A stretch of 64,000 bases of DNA from Prochilodus magdalenae (GCA_024036415.1 JAMWET010003098.1:1229001-1293000), one strand, 5' to 3'. Positions 1 through 12,640 are shown, counted from the stretch's first letter. Made by a program: numbers and translations. Notes: generated by a model not told the origin, from the letters alone.

Positions 1-480
1 ATTACCTTGATGGGTTAGAAAAGTAGTCTAATATTCTTCTTAGCAACCAATTCAGAAATGCATCACAAAACTAACTAAATACAAATTTTATAAACCTTAT
101 ATAGTTTCCAGACTAAGCGCACTATTCAATATCATGGCGTCTATATGGCTGATAAAACAAACAACACAGAAAAATTAATTTGTTATACTTTAAAATAGGA
201 ATGTACTTAAAATGATGTGTGATACAAAAAGCCAAACCAGCATGAAATCACTTAAATTCCCCCTTTCTTAGAGAAGGCCATAGCTGCGCTGACCACCCCT
301 GACGATTTCATGTGGACAGAATATACAGTTTATTTGTGCGTCATGTGTTTAAAAAGCACTCCTCACCAAGTCACCCAGAAACCGCGACAGGGCAAGACCT
401 TTCCCCATTCCTTCCACAGGCAGCCTAATGATGCTTTCTCATTTATCTCCACCACCCAATTGCTCAACGCTCTAATTGAA
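1..480. other. Unique AT-rich DNA, no feature seen
   Basis: No repeat family, RNA gene or coding frame is recognisable. The one open frame (310-495, 61 codons) has no motif and is of chance length. Confidence 0.5.
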
Positions 481-690
481 GAGTTGGCAGCGTGAGGCTC
501 ATCTCTGCAGTGTAGGGCTAAGTGCCTGCCAAGGCCTCTAATACTGATCAGTCATGGCCATTCCTCTTCCATTAGACGCTAGCATTGACCTATGATGTCA
601 TTATTTAATGGACACACACTATATAAATGTGCTTTAAAAGCACTGTAAATCCACCGTCATTTTTATCCACAAAAGACCAATGTCAAGGAA
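481..690. promoter_or_regulatory. Candidate conserved non-coding block
   Basis: This is unique, complex sequence without simple repeats. It contains a perfect 7-bp inverted repeat with a 1-nt spacer (GTGCTTTAAAAGCAC, 629-643), a TGATGTCATT element resembling a CRE/AP-1 half-site region near 593-602, and a TATATAAA string near 620. The texture is enhancer-like, but this is inference; without a second species conservation cannot be claimed. Confidence 0.2.
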
Positions 691-3000
691 AAGGAACAAG
701 CTGGAGGCAACTGTAGACGGTCATGTGTCATACTACCAGTAGAGGGAGCTAGATAGCAGTTATACATTATGAATTTTCTGAGCAGAGTCAGGTCCCTGCT
801 GGAACAGAGGACTATTAAGTCTGTAGAGTTAGTGGGTGTCCCAACAGAGCTTTGGTTTATTCCTCTAATTTTGCCCCTAATATATGTAGCAATACTATTT
901 ACTCTCGTCTCGTTTCTTCATGCTTCTGTATCATGCAGGGATGCTGTGTGGAGAGTCCGTTTTCATGTAAGACCCAAGAGTGTCTGCCTATCATTGTGTT
1001 ACACCTGTATATGATCATTTTTAAACTCCTGGTTGTAGTGTTTTTGGAATCTTTGAAAATAATTTAAGTTATTCATTTATTCATTAGTTCATTTATAGTT
1101 ACTTGTCTAATTGTCCAAATAATCAGTAGACTACTCAGTTTCTAATATAATCATTATAACCCTTGTATAAGTATGGCCCAGTCCTGGTAATCCTGCTCTT
1201 TGCTAATTGTGTACTCTCTCTGGATGAACAGAATACTATTCTCAGACTAGATTATCATTGTTACCTTACTATCACAACATGTCTTTGCACTTTCATTGCA
1301 ACAGAATGTCATCTCTGAATCCCACCCTGGAAAGTCTGTCCTGGAGGTCTAGATACAGATCAGCAGTGAGAAACCTGCCGCACCCAGGCTCACTCTTGTA
1401 CAGATTTTAACCTAGCACTGAACTTGCATGTGCATTGCTTAATATGTGTTCAGGAAAGCAGGACTTTTAACTTCTACTATCCATATTTACCTAAACGTAT
1501 TCTTTCTCTATTTCCTCAACTGTTCTGCCCTCAATTCAAAATACTAATCTCTGTATCCTGAATATGACATTTAATGGCATTTATTGTGCCTATATCATTT
1601 CCAAAATGGTTCATACAAGTGTGTGCTGAGAAAGTCATTACAATATATGTAGTATATATATGTATATTATATATACAATAATACAATAAAATAATAGAGT
1701 AAAAGTCATAAAACTGAAGAGATGTTTACAGTACTGCAGCACCTACACCAGCACCTAAACCGCAATAAAGTGAGCAGAGGAAGCTCTTTAGCTAGGTCCT
1801 CAGGGTAGATTTCAGTAATGTAAATAATCTGACACTGACCACACAGTGACATATATTACCCTATTCATGTGGCCCTCACCACACAGGTACACTGAACTAT
1901 TTCCTGTGCATTTATGTCTGCAATTCAGAGATCATAAAAAATATGGACAGACAGGTATGCAGAGAGAGTGAAGAAAAGCAGGACAGAGATAGAGACTGTA
2001 ATTCTGTATTGTGTTTTAATCATTTAACATTCATAGAGAAGCCCAAACTTCATTAATATTAAAAGCTACATTTTCATTGTTAAGAATGTCTAAAAAAAAC
2101 ATACTTTATAAAACCGAACAGTGAAAATGATGAGAAACTGAATATTGCAACACAGCTTTGACTGGCAAATATGTACAGGAATGCCACAGCTTGAGGCTAA
2201 GTGGGTTGGCACAAGTTATGATGCCATGATGCCAGCGGTGGCTCTGGTTTTAGGTATATTGTAAACAGTTACAAATATATAGTTAATAATATAGTAAAAA
2301 TAATCCTGTTTATATATTATTGCTGTCTGAACAAACATCTTAAAAATGATACCTTTACAGGCAAAGAAAAAACACGCTTTACTTTAAGAGCAAGTCAGTG
2401 TCACCAGACTGTTACAAGAAATGGCAATTCTAGACCATTTCTTTTGGTCCAGTCATCACATTTAAACACAGTGCAAAGGGCAACCGACACTACGGGTGAA
2501 AACTCAATGAATACACTACAAAATGAAATGCCTTTTCCCTCCCCTAAAAATAAAAGACTGGCAAGAAAGATGTTTTTAAGCCATTTAATGCAAAATCACA
2601 GCATTGGCTCACTCTACCACTTTTATGGAGATGTGGAGAACCGAAAGACTACCAGTTTAGAAAGCATTTTGAGAAGAGTCCTCCTTGTGCGGCAAAATGT
2701 TGGTTTAAACGTTTCACTGGGCATCTGTTAGTGGTCAGTGGTTATATATGTTAGCTAGTTAGATCCTAATTAAACAATTGTGTGTTGTGTTTAACATTCA
2801 AAAAAATGTTTTCATCCTCACAACACCCTTGTCCTTGGGCCCTGCTAGTGCTGGCTAGTTGTAAACCGGTCCTCCAAATAAAAATCTGGCTGCATCACTG
2901 AAGTGCATTGACTACATGATACAGATTTATGATGAGCAGATTTAAACTTTCGAAACAAGAATGCGATTTCATATGGTCACGCAATAAAGCAGAATTTAGT
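691..3000. other. Unique AT-rich DNA with a small AT-repeat patch
   Basis: No gene is seen. An impure AT dinucleotide patch lies at about 1645-1690. Open frames here (for example 769-1014 and 2444-2731) show no domain, no signal for a start and no codon pattern, and are treated as chance. Confidence 0.5.
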
Positions 3001-3070
3001 GACAGAGAGAGAACGAAAGAAAGAGGGTGGAGAAAGAGAGAGTGAGAGAAGGAGACAGGCAGACAGAGAG
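3001..3070 (+). repeat. GA-rich polypurine tract
   Basis: An impure GA/GAAA microsatellite with the purine strand on +. It is one of eleven such tracts in the window, all in the same orientation. Confidence 0.8.
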
Positions 3071-3468
3071 GGCTGTTAAAACCAGCACCAGTGTAAATCC
3101 ATCAGCAGCCATCACCCTCACACTCTGGCATATTTATGGGTCTAATCCGACCTCCTTCCATTCGTGTAGTGGAGCACAGAATGAGAGAGAACATGGACAG
3201 GGACAGCATGGTATAAACACTCAGACAACTGGGATCCCTCAGGATGACACTGCCTGCAGAGATACCCCACAAGACCCTCTCTGTGTGTGTATGAGTGTGT
3301 GTATGAATAGACACATTTATAGATTGGAATTAATGTCTCAAGGTGAACATGTCCAACAGGATGCGCATGTGTGTAAGAAAGTGTGTCGGTCAATGAGTTT
3401 ATATAGACCTACGCAGAAGTCAACCTCCCAAAGCCACCAACATCCCGGGTCACAGTCTGTCGCTGCTT

Positions 3469-3471
<3 letters not shown>
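3071..3471. other. Unique DNA, no gene
   Basis: No feature is recognised. The open frame crossing it (3027-3650) runs into the CA array and ends as a Thr-His dipeptide repeat, so it is not a gene. Confidence 0.5.
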
Positions 3472-3534
<63 letters not shown>

Positions 3535-3613
3535 GCACACATGCACACATGCACACACGCGCGCACACGCACACATGCACACACGCGCACACACACACAC
3601 ACACACACACACA
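3472..3613 (+). repeat. Compound (CA)n microsatellite with CG interruptions
   Basis: About 60 bp of pure CA repeat (3472-3532) is followed by CA interrupted by GCGC, ATGCAC and ACGC units, then pure CA again up to 3613. Alternating purine-pyrimidine DNA with CG steps is a classic Z-DNA-prone sequence. It generates Thr-His and Cys-Val frames that should be ignored. Confidence 0.97.
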
Positions 3614-3910
3614 GCTGCACTGTAAGGCTTCACTGTCATGGCCAGACTGAAGAAAAATCCTACCAGAGCAAACCATCTTTATTTCTTCCTGTATCCAGAA
3701 ATAGAGTGAGTGGGAAAGACACAAAGAGAGAGAGAAAGACAGAGACAGAGAGAGGCAGGCTCTGTGCTGTCTGAGTTACGGTTTCCTGCCTCTGCTTGCT
3801 CAGAGAGAAGTAGAGGAGCCCTCATTTGTCAAAGGTTCTGTCTAGATCCCCCTGAACCACACATGACCTTCAGTAGAGCAGCTATGATAGGGCCAGGGCT
3901 GATCTGAAGT
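3614..3910. other. Unique DNA with a short GA tract
   Basis: A GA-rich stretch at about 3720-3758 has purines on +. Nothing else is recognised. Confidence 0.5.
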
Positions 3911-3964
3911 AGGGCTGTCATAATTACTCAATTAAACCTGATTACTCAAAAAAAAAAAAAAAAA
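3911..3964 (+). repeat. Short dispersed-repeat fragment ending in poly(A)
   Basis: A stretch beginning AGGGCTGTCATAATTACTC and containing two ATTACTCAA-like units runs directly into 17 A residues (3948-3964). The AGGGCTGTCAC/TGATTA start is a pattern I recall from dispersed teleost repeats, and the poly(A) end fits a retroposed or slippage-expanded copy. The family name is not known to me. Confidence 0.35.
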
Positions 3965-4205
3965 CCCAAACATATCATCAATGGAAACTTACCCTGGTCC
4001 TATAGCAAAACGGTTCACCCAGTTCGGTCCTTTAAAGCCTAGCAACTGTACATGTATCTGTGATACCTCTGAAAAATTTTAGTGTGCTGTAACATACTCT
4101 TTTGGTCATATTAACACTTTTACAGTGTATTAAAAATCCATCTGCTAAGTATAAATAGCATGAGATCATCTAGAACAGAGATTCTTTAAATTACCTGTAT
4201 ACACG

Positions 4206-4241
4206 TTTTTGGCAGATGCTGTTATCCAGAGTGACTTATAA
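4206..4241 (-). repeat. SINE/LINE 3'-tail fragment (minus strand)
   Basis: On the minus strand this reads GTCACTCTGGATAACAGCAT followed by CTGCC, a diverged version of the 'GCTCTGGATAAGAGCGTCTGCTAAATG' type tail (core shared with 53869-53889 and 54412-54469). That tail is known from the 3' end of teleost tRNA-derived SINEs, including the salmonid HpaI family, and of partner LINEs. Only the tail is left. Confidence 0.6.
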
Positions 4242-4980
4242 TTATGTAACAGAGACAGATTAATGTAGCATTAGTCTTAGCATTAGTCTTACCCATAGAT
4301 ATATATTAGCACACATAATACACATTACATAAATAAAAAAAAGTTTTGCTTTTATTTGTAATGTTATCATTTTGCAGCTGCCATTATTAATTTATTATTT
4401 TTTAGACTATGACAGCATAACCCCAGCATAACACACACACAAAAAACCTCCTCCAAACTCAAAACAGTATGGAAAGTGAAAAACCGAGTGAAACTAATAA
4501 CCAGCAAACTCAGCAACAAGGATTTGAGGGTATTTGTGGGCGGGAGGAGGGGGCTGCAGGATGTTATCAGCATCCTGTCTTACTGACCTGACGACCAATA
4601 GCATGTAAGGAGTGTGACCTCTGTCCAGGCCTAGCCCCCTGGAGACGACCCTATGACCTTGTCTGGAGGCAAGCCCGCTTTCTGACAGATAGATGTGTGT
4701 CTCAAACCACTCAAGCCCACCGGATGGGAGGAGAGAGAACCACCTCAAACCTTCGCCTCTGCCTCTTCTAACACTCAGCATCTCAGCATCAGTGCTAAAA
4801 GAAGCACATAGGCATAAATCAACAGGAGAACAAAAAGGTTAGCTATTTCAGCTTAGGAAAAGCAGATTGGTTTGATATTCACTTAAATAAGAAAACTGTT
4901 GATGACTTAACTGTGTGGTTTGTCATTCCTCATCTTTCATCACGATGAATAAGGGACGCTTGCAGTGAAAACTTTACTCC
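4242..4980. other. Unique DNA with a 12-bp tandem duplication
   Basis: AGCATTAGTCTT is directly repeated twice at 4267-4290. Nothing else is recognised. Confidence 0.5.
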
Positions 4981-5290
4981 TAGAAAAGCACTTTGAAAAC
5001 TTTTGCCAGACTCTATATTTGTCTATACTGTCTGACTAAGGTGGTGTATTATAAAAGCTCCAGGGCTGAATGTGCTGACTGGCTGGCCGGCGGTTCACGA
5101 CCCCCTGTCTCTTTACTGTAACTCTCCCTTACATGCTTCTCCTCTGGGCTGCGGCCCGCGCTGCCCAGCCAAACAGCCGTCCTCACCGCACGCCATAAAT
5201 TAGGCCTGACGCCCTCCACTCTGCCAGAAGATGCTGTGGCCTTTCAGCAGTAGCTCTAAAAAACACTCTCTGCGTGTGTGTTGACTTAGA
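4981..5290. promoter_or_regulatory. Candidate conserved non-coding block
   Basis: Complex unique sequence of higher GC than its flanks, with several CpG steps around 5085-5165, no simple repeats and no open frame of interest. It has the texture of an enhancer-type element. The call is inference only. Confidence 0.2.
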
Positions 5291-6781
5291 AACCCCTCAG
5301 GGCTTATCTGTACGAGTAGGGAAGGAACATGCTGAGCCTAAAACAGCCTATGACCGATTTGAGAGTACTCGGTTCGCGTGGATTTGATTTAGTGTGATTG
5401 TAAATGGGGCTTGTTGATGAAAACCTTTAATGTAGCAGTGAATGAATGGTAAACGAGCACACAGAGAGGTATGATAATTCAATTTTTATTAGGAATGTGG
5501 CCATCTGTTGATGAAAAGCTATTATACCGAACATCTTAAACCCACACTTTAAGTACTCAAATAACTTATATATTGGTGTAGCAGTCGTTCCCATATGATC
5601 AGTGGTAGCTCTACAGAAGTAGTAACATGTTGTAACTGTATTTACGCATTACGGTTACTTTTAATTATTAGCAGCAAAGCAAACAGGTTAGTTATTTAGG
5701 CTTTTAGGACTTTAAGGTAATCATTTCAAACACCTCTTAGTCTCAAAAACAGCCACACGATCCATCATGTGACGAGAGATTGGAAGCATTTGACAAAGTG
5801 ATGCAGAGATGTTTGAGGAGTGAACGGCCAGCAGGAAGACCACAGTGTGGACCATGAGGCTGATTTGCGTGCAGGAGCGGTTTCCTCTTCTCAGGACTGG
5901 CACAAGACAGCTGCTCAAATTAGAGCAGATCACAGCCCTAGTGCCACACTTCCACACTAGTCAGTGGCGTGATTCACGTGGGAAAGGTGAACGGACAGGC
6001 CAGGCTAGGGCCTTCAGGCAGCTCAGTGATGGATGAGGCAGACGGGAGAAAACTGGGGGCAAGAGGGGGTGACTTCCTGCTCTTATTCAAGAGCCACAAT
6101 AATCCCATTTTTTTCCTTCAAGTCTGCCCATTATTTGTGTTTTTGTTTCTCTGTAGACACAACATAGTATATGTTATTTACTGAATTACAGGTCCTATTA
6201 TTAATAACTGCATAATATGCCTTGAGATTAAAGGGGTTTATATCAGTGCATAGATTCTTGTGCTGTCTTCCTAGGCATCATGCTGCTGAGCAGAGAACAG
6301 GACCCATCAGCTGAAACCTCTCACAAGCGAATCTGTGCTGATATGTGTTCACAGACTTTCCACACAGTACCGAGGGTGCAAGCAGGGTGCTCTTAACATC
6401 ACCAAAGAGTTCAGGGGCGTACTCCTAGAAATAAAAGCATTCCATTTGCATGCAATGCTTTTAGTTCCTTCAATAAATTATACTTTAAAGAATCATTTTT
6501 GCAAATGAGATGTGAGTGTGAAAAAGCTTTTTCAAAGTTTTAAGAACTTCAGCATAATGTTAAATTTATCAAAATTTATTAAAACCCTAAGTCAGTGTAA
6601 ATCAATAGAAGACTTCGTGTTTTGCTAGGGAACCAAAATTGATCAAAGAACCTGTTGTAAATCTGACAATGCATTTAACTTCTAGTCATAATTATTTTTA
6701 AAAACATTTGATAAACGAACCAGCCACTAAAATAGGTAAACATCCTTATATGTACACGTATTGTCTGTTTTGTCAGCTCCA
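5291..6781. other. Unique DNA, no gene
   Basis: No coding or repeat family is recognised. A 9-bp inverted repeat (AAAAGCATT / AATGCTTTT) lies at 6433-6441 and 6454-6462 around a 12-nt loop; the octamer ATTTGCAT lies across the loop. Open frames of 60-80 codons are chance-sized. Confidence 0.45.
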
Positions 6782-7459
6782 CTTACCACACAGGAGCACT
6801 TTGTAGTTCTACACATACAGACTGTAGACGATCTGTTTTTCTGCATACTTTGTGAGCCCCTTTCACCCTATTCTTCAAAAGCCAGGAAGCCCACAGGACC
6901 ACCAAAGAGCAGGTATTATTTGGGTGGTGGATCATTCTCAGCCCTGCAGTGACAATGACATAGTGGTGGTGGTGTGTTGGTGTGAGTGGATCAGACACAG
7001 TAGTGCTGCTGGTGATTTTAAACACCTCAGTGTCACTGTTGGACTGAGAACAGTCCACCAACCAAAGCTATCCAGCCAACAGTGTCCTTTTGGCATCTGT
7101 TGAAGGATTAGAGGATTTATAGAGATGTGCAGCAACAGATCATTGACTTTATACCTACAACGTGGTCCAGCAGGGTAGGAGTGTGTAATAGAGTGGACAG
7201 TGAGTGGACACAGAATTTATAAACTCCAGCAACACTGCTGTGTCTGATCCACATGTACCAGTGCAACACGCACTAACACATCATTTTATCAGTGTCACTG
7301 CAGTGTTGTGATCCATCACCCGGAAAATACCTCCTCTGTGCTGGTCTTATCAGGTACTGACCATTAAACAACAGGGTGAAAAGGGTTTAACAAAGCACGC
7401 AGTGAATCCGAAGGACTACAGTTTGCAGTTGTAGTACAAAGTGCACCTATATAGTAAGT
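6782..7459. mobile_element. Long-TIR non-autonomous DNA-transposon-like element, full-length copy
   Basis: The two ends are imperfect inverted copies of each other over roughly 200 bp. The left arm runs from CTTACCACACAGGAGCACTT through CTTTGT, TTTCACCCT, GGTGGTGGATCAT and GAGTGGATCAGACACAG. The right arm carries the complements in reverse order (CTGTGTCTGATCCAC near 7240, ATCCATCACCC near 7312, AGGGTGAAAAGGG near 7374, CCTATATAGTAAG at 7447-7459). About 250 bp of unique core lies between the arms. There is no transposase frame. A second, truncated copy lies at 44222-44612, which shows the family is dispersed. From memory it is an abundant repeat in characiform and siluriform fish. The superfamily is undetermined. 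Confidence 0.8.
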
Positions 7460-8100
7460 ACAGGTCATGGAAAAATGGAAAATGAATGCAAATACACAGG
7501 AGGTATACTTAATGTCATGCTTAAGGTGGGGTATATATTAAATTGTATTTTACCACCCAAAATTACCACATATCTTAGTTAATATGCTACTATTAATTGA
7601 TGCTAACTTTCCAACATTGATGGGAAAAGCTGAATGTCTCCTTTAGATCAATGCAATGTGATGCCTTTGTACAACCTTATGAATAAAAATTCATAACATA
7701 AGTAACGTGATGTGTTGTGCAAAGGTGTGCATGTACAGATTACACAAAAATCATTATTTCATAAAAAAAAAGAAAGCTTAACATTCACATTGACTTACTG
7801 CTCCATTCTGTCCAGTTTCTAGCTGACTCATAGTGGTCATGCTTTGATTACAATGCTGTGTCTGAAAGACTGATGAGCTACAGAACAGTACACGAGCCTG
7901 CTGAACTATCTTTAGTTCTGAGAAAGAGTAAAAGAGAGCCAGTGAGAGTGAGAGAGAGAAACCAGCAGCCAGTAAACAAATTAGCTCGTAGTCCTAAACA
8001 TGACAATAAAATGAAATCCCAATGTCAAAGTACACAATCCTCCCCATAAGCCTCCCTAATAAAAACAGTTCTGAAAATAAAATAATTCATCATTTTGTGA
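7460..8100. other. Unique AT-rich DNA
   Basis: Nothing is recognised except a short GA-rich run at about 7920-7962 with purines on +. Confidence 0.5.
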
Positions 8101-8510
8101 AATGTGCTGTCAGTGCGAGTGCTCCCGCAGGCAGCAGTTTGGACAGTGACTGGGGAGACTGATGGACGCTGTGCTTGTACAAAGAGACTCTTACTTGTGC
8201 CAACAGTCCTTGGACCAGAATTTGTCATGTGTGACTGGCGGAGAGACAGAGAGGCGTTTACGCTGGCTCTCCTCCCTCTATCTCTCCACTCCTCTGCCCT
8301 GCATGTTGCTTTAACCCCAGCGGGCAGTGCACTGGGCAGAGGGCGACAGCTGATTTATGGCCAGCACTCAGCACCAGGCTGTCACTCCCCCTCTCCCCTC
8401 CTCCACTTTATGCGCAAACAAAACGTCAGCATGCTAATGAGTGAGGCCAGCACTGGTTGCCTGGCAGAAGCTGACCTGAAAGTCTGTATCTCTGCAGAGG
8501 AGTCTGAGGT
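8101..8510. promoter_or_regulatory. Candidate conserved non-coding block
   Basis: A GC-richer, complex, repeat-poor block between AT-rich flanks, including GCTAATGAG (homeodomain-type core) near 8434 and a GGCCAGCACT string present twice (near 8360 and 8447). The open frame 8104-8580 overlaps it but shows no domain. The regulatory reading is inference. Confidence 0.22.
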
Positions 8511-10612
8511 TATGGGTAGATTTAGGATTGTTCTCTATTCTCGTATATTAGACACATTCCACAATTGGTTGTTATTCTAATAACTCTTTATTAATAATAT
8601 ATACATGATTATGTAAAACAACAATTTATTGACTTGAAGCTCATGAAAAACCTTTTGAAAACAGAAGCACTATTAATTTCCCACTTCTTGACATTTTGGG
8701 CATGCAAATGCAAAATGACCGAATATAATTAGAGCCATTTCCTGTTGTTGGTGGGAAGTGACTTCTCTATCAGGTTCCAGCTCAGAGCAATACCATTACA
8801 AGCCATTAGAGGGTATCCTTCCAGAAGAATATAAAACAGCTTCACAACTTTGTCCAGGACCAAAATCTTTTGGAATAAGGCAATAGGCAGAAACATTACG
8901 CATGTACAACAGGTAATGTTACACGTATGAATGTAATCATACAAGAGAAAGGTAGAGCCAGAATTACACACTAACCTAGAACTAAAACCATAAATACAGC
9001 ATTTCTATCAACTAGCCTTTGCTCTACAACACAAGAAGTTTCAATTTATAAATGGTTTAAAAATGTAAGTAATTTTTTTATATGTAAGCCAGAAAGACAA
9101 AGAAATCTCCAGATTCGATAATAAATGAGAAAAATCTTAAAACTGTAGCTTGTATTTGAATAGGTTGTATCTCCTAGAAGGTCACTGTCAAGGAATTACT
9201 GTAAACAAACATTTACAACATACATAGTAATGTATAAAACTTAGATAATATGTTAATTGATTAATTAATTTACGGACAGTAGGCATTTATTTGTTTAAAA
9301 CACACTAACATTAGAACAAACACAGAAAAACAAGACCTTGTGATTTAATGAGTGTGATTTAATATAAGCTGAACTTTTCCCCAAGAAGCCCAGTTTATTT
9401 ATATCAGTCAAATAAATCCATGGAATGGCTGGAATGCAGCAAGAAGTCAGCAACCAAACCTGTGTTCTTCTAACTAACTTATTATTTTAACTAGATGAAA
9501 ATCTGCTGTTCTACTGTTTATTTATTCAAAGTTACATAGCATTTATACAGTAATAAAAATAATAGGTCAAAATAAAGTGATTTAAACAGTTGACTGTCTA
9601 AAAGTACTTCAGCAACAAACTGTATATTAATCTACACAGCAATTATTAAAATTACAGGGGAAGTATTGTACATTACAGATAATTAAAATACATTATTATA
9701 TATTAGTATATGCGTACCAGAAATGTGGAAGGATAATAAAAAATATTTTTAAATTAAAATCTTTTAACTAAATTAAAAGGGTGCATAAAAAACAAACCTA
9801 AATAAGTAAAAAGGAAAGATTGAACTTATTTTCCATCTCTCATGCCCTTACATACACACACACAAAAAAATAGAACTTTGGCAGTAAGGAGCTGCGCAGT
9901 AAGCAGAAATGACCGTTATAACCTCAAGTGCTACATGCAGGGAAGCTACAGCCTAAACAAATGGGCTGAAAAAACAGTAGTACTTTAATAGTAATAAAGG
10001 TGGATACGTGACGCAACCCATGTAAGAGAAGTTCCATTGAAATATACCTGGCACTTCCAGCTCAAACATTATGAGCAATAATTTTATGAGATGTCTCCCG
10101 CTGAACATCTTTAAAAACAAACATTTAGCAGGGATTAGCAGAAATAAACAGAGCTCTATTTCAGTGACTATGACACACTACACTTTCCCTGGAAAAGAGG
10201 AACATGGTCATGAAACGCTAACAAATCAGGCCACACAAGCATTGGTGGTTAAAGAAAAGGGAATTTCTGTTCAGCACACACGCATGCACTCATGCTTACA
10301 TGGAGGAAGAGATGAGCTGAAAGAGATGGACAGGACAGAGGTGTGGGGGCACCAGAGCTGGCTGTGCTGGGAGATGGAGAAGGGCTTAGCTCATCACGTC
10401 AGCAGCTGGGTTGGTTTTCTGCTGAAACTTTAGCAGAAAAAAGTTCAAACTTCAAACTTTTCCATTTCATACACAGAGACAACAACTACAAAAGAGATCA
10501 GGAACTAAGTCATTACTGTGGAGACTGCAAAACACACTCTGACACAGAATGTAGGCCTTATGGGCTGCACGTAAGCGCTTTTTACTGCCGTCAATGAACC
10601 CTTTCCAGCCAG
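8511..10612. other. Unique AT-rich DNA, no gene
   Basis: Long AT-rich stretch without recognisable repeats, RNA genes or coding frames. Frames such as 10071-10433 have no recognisable domain. Confidence 0.5.
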
Positions 10613-10882
10613 CCCTGCAAAAAATTCCAGCACAGTCCTGCATTGTTGCTCACCATCAAAACCAGCATATGTTGCATTTTGGATGCTAATATAGTGGTCA
10701 GCAGCAATGGAAGTTGGGTACCAACAAAACCAGCATATGTGGTGCTGTGATGCTGGTGTTCTATATACACTATATACACACCCAAATTAGCATTAGACCA
10801 GCACAAACCAGATTGGACCACCATAGACCAGCTTATATCAGTATGAATGCATGGTGGTCTGTGCTGTTCTTCTCAGCAGGGA
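10613..10882. mobile_element. 'CCAGC/GCTGG' TIR repeat (MITE-like)
   Basis: The left end CCCTGCAAAAAATTCCAGCA and the right end, which reads CCCTGCTGAGAAGAACAGCA on the minus strand, form terminal inverted repeats of about 24 bp. The interior is filled with ACCAGCATATG, GACCAGC and GCTGGT motifs in both orientations. This accAGC/GCTggt-rich repeat type is widespread in cypriniform and other otophysan genomes. No coding capacity. The frame 10591-10824 is a by-product. Confidence 0.7.
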
Positions 10883-10883
10883 G

Positions 10884-11165
10884 CTCTTTGTAATGTCAAA
10901 GAACTAATTGCTGACGGAGCAATATGTAAGATGATGTAATCTCTTCACTCTCCCCTGTTTACTAACCATTCTGAAGAATTGTTGCTTCATTCTTTTGCCT
11001 GCCAGGAGCCTCTCCGGCACTGGAATGCAATGCAATGATAATTCCTATTTAGCTGCTATTTTTGTCACTCGTTTTCTTTGTTTTCCAATGTTTATTTTTT
11101 CTTGCAGAGAGTGGCATACGCCTTCTCCGTCTGCTCATGTGGTAACTAAAACAGACTTGATGATA
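10884..11165. promoter_or_regulatory. Candidate conserved non-coding block
   Basis: This starts immediately after the CCAGC element. It is complex unique sequence with AACTAATTGC (homeodomain-like), GGAATGCAATGCAATGATAA (C/EBP-like TTGCAAT-type cores) and TTTCCAATGTTTATTTTT (forkhead-like GTTTATTT). There is no simple repeat. The motif matches are weak evidence; the regulatory role is inference. Confidence 0.25.
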
Positions 11166-12350
11166 CAGTGATTCCGTTACCGCCTCATTAGGTGCAAAGT
11201 GACATTACAAGACTTGTCAGGGCTAACTGGTTAGCATGCTAACTTCAGTAGGTATCGCTGAAATATGATACAGACGTCTTTGACATACCATCAAAACTTA
11301 TATTAATGTTAAAAACTTCAGTTAATTTTGGAATATTTATAACAAAAAACTTACATCTTACATCAGGTCAGTGTGGCCTTGTTAAATAAAACATATTTCA
11401 CATTGGCTCAAAGTTCTAGCAATTTGCATACTGTTCAGCTTGCTTTACTTTATGTTGTCTATTTCCTTTGTGTGTGCACATCATTTTTATACAGTTTTTT
11501 TAATGTATGAATACATTAATTTGCACCCAGATAGCTGGGTAATACATAAACAACTTGTGTTTTCAAAACAACATTTGTTTTATTCCATGTATTCAGACAA
11601 CAAATGACAACATGTGTATAGAGGGAGGAATAGCACAGTGCATCTGAAGACTGCACATATTCACTATGGTGCAACTATTTAAATACAACCTGGTAGAATC
11701 TTATAATCAAATAAACTACATTCCAAACAGCTTAAGATACATTTTAAACAGTTTTAGATGATCTAAATATGTATTTTTCAAAGTGCAATGCCAACAATCT
11801 AGTCACTCTAGTGACCAACTGCGTCTGACTGTTTCTAAAATTCGTACAGCTCAAAATATAAAAACATGACTGCATGCTGCGTTACTGTGACACTGAAGTA
11901 TTAAGTTAGACGCAGGTGTATTAAAAGATTATTATGCATAAACTTGGCATATATTGTGACATACCTAACAATCAAATAGCCTCAATCTTCTTTCCCTTAA
12001 TATGAAGCTCCGTTTATCTCTTTTATAGAAGCACTAGGGTGGGCAGATATACCAAGAGTGTTGTAAGACTGACCCCTTAATAACCCAGACAAACTGTTAC
12101 ACACACTATCCTCCCCATCAATCAAAGGATTAGCGCCAAACGGCCTCCCTTGCATCAATACACCCATCAGCCCACACTAGTGGGCCAGTGTAGCAGAGAG
12201 TGTGCGTGTGTGTGTTTATATTGGGCCACTGAGGTGAGGCTGGTAATTTATCACCAAGGGTTACTGCCCCCCGCCACCAGCATCCTGACCAGACAGACAC
12301 TATCGTGGGGGGTTACATATTCCGCAGAAGAAAATTTAGCTGAACCCTGT
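11166..12350. other. Unique AT-rich DNA, no gene
   Basis: No features are recognised. A small palindrome CCCAGATAGCTGGG lies near 11526-11539. Confidence 0.5.
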
Positions 12351-12640
12351 AGCTGGGGTTGGGCAATATGGCTAAAAATATTATCACAGTAAGATTTTTT
12401 ATATCAGTCAATATTAATAATTGTCATGGTAAATTTCAAATGTAATAAAATTTTAATAAATAAACCAGTTATTCCCAGGTTGGCTGTTTTTGCCTGGTGC
12501 TAGAAGTGCAAGGTTATCATTTACAGTTGCTAAACGATTTAGTTTCACAGCACATTAAGCCTCAGTACTTATATGCCACTTAAATTCTCACTCACTTTTG
12601 ATCACATTTTATTACCCCGCCCTACCTGTAGTATTTAATA
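12351..12640 (+). repeat. 'GGGCAATATGGC' teleost dispersed repeat
   Basis: The left edge GGGTTGGGCAATATGGCTAA followed by AAATATTATCACAGTAAGAT matches the widespread teleost repeat that begins 'GGGCTGGGCGATATGGC'. It is AT-rich in the middle and ends near TACCCCGCCCTACCTG. A related fragment in the other orientation ends at about 26673. No coding capacity is visible and the boundaries are approximate. Confidence 0.55.

Noticed and set aside
2444..2731. 95-codon plus frame of balanced composition
   Set aside because: No family recognised and no supporting signal; length is within chance expectation.
3027..3774. Overlapping open frames rich in Thr-His and Cys-Val
   Set aside because: They are translations of the CA microsatellite and appear on both strands and several phases.
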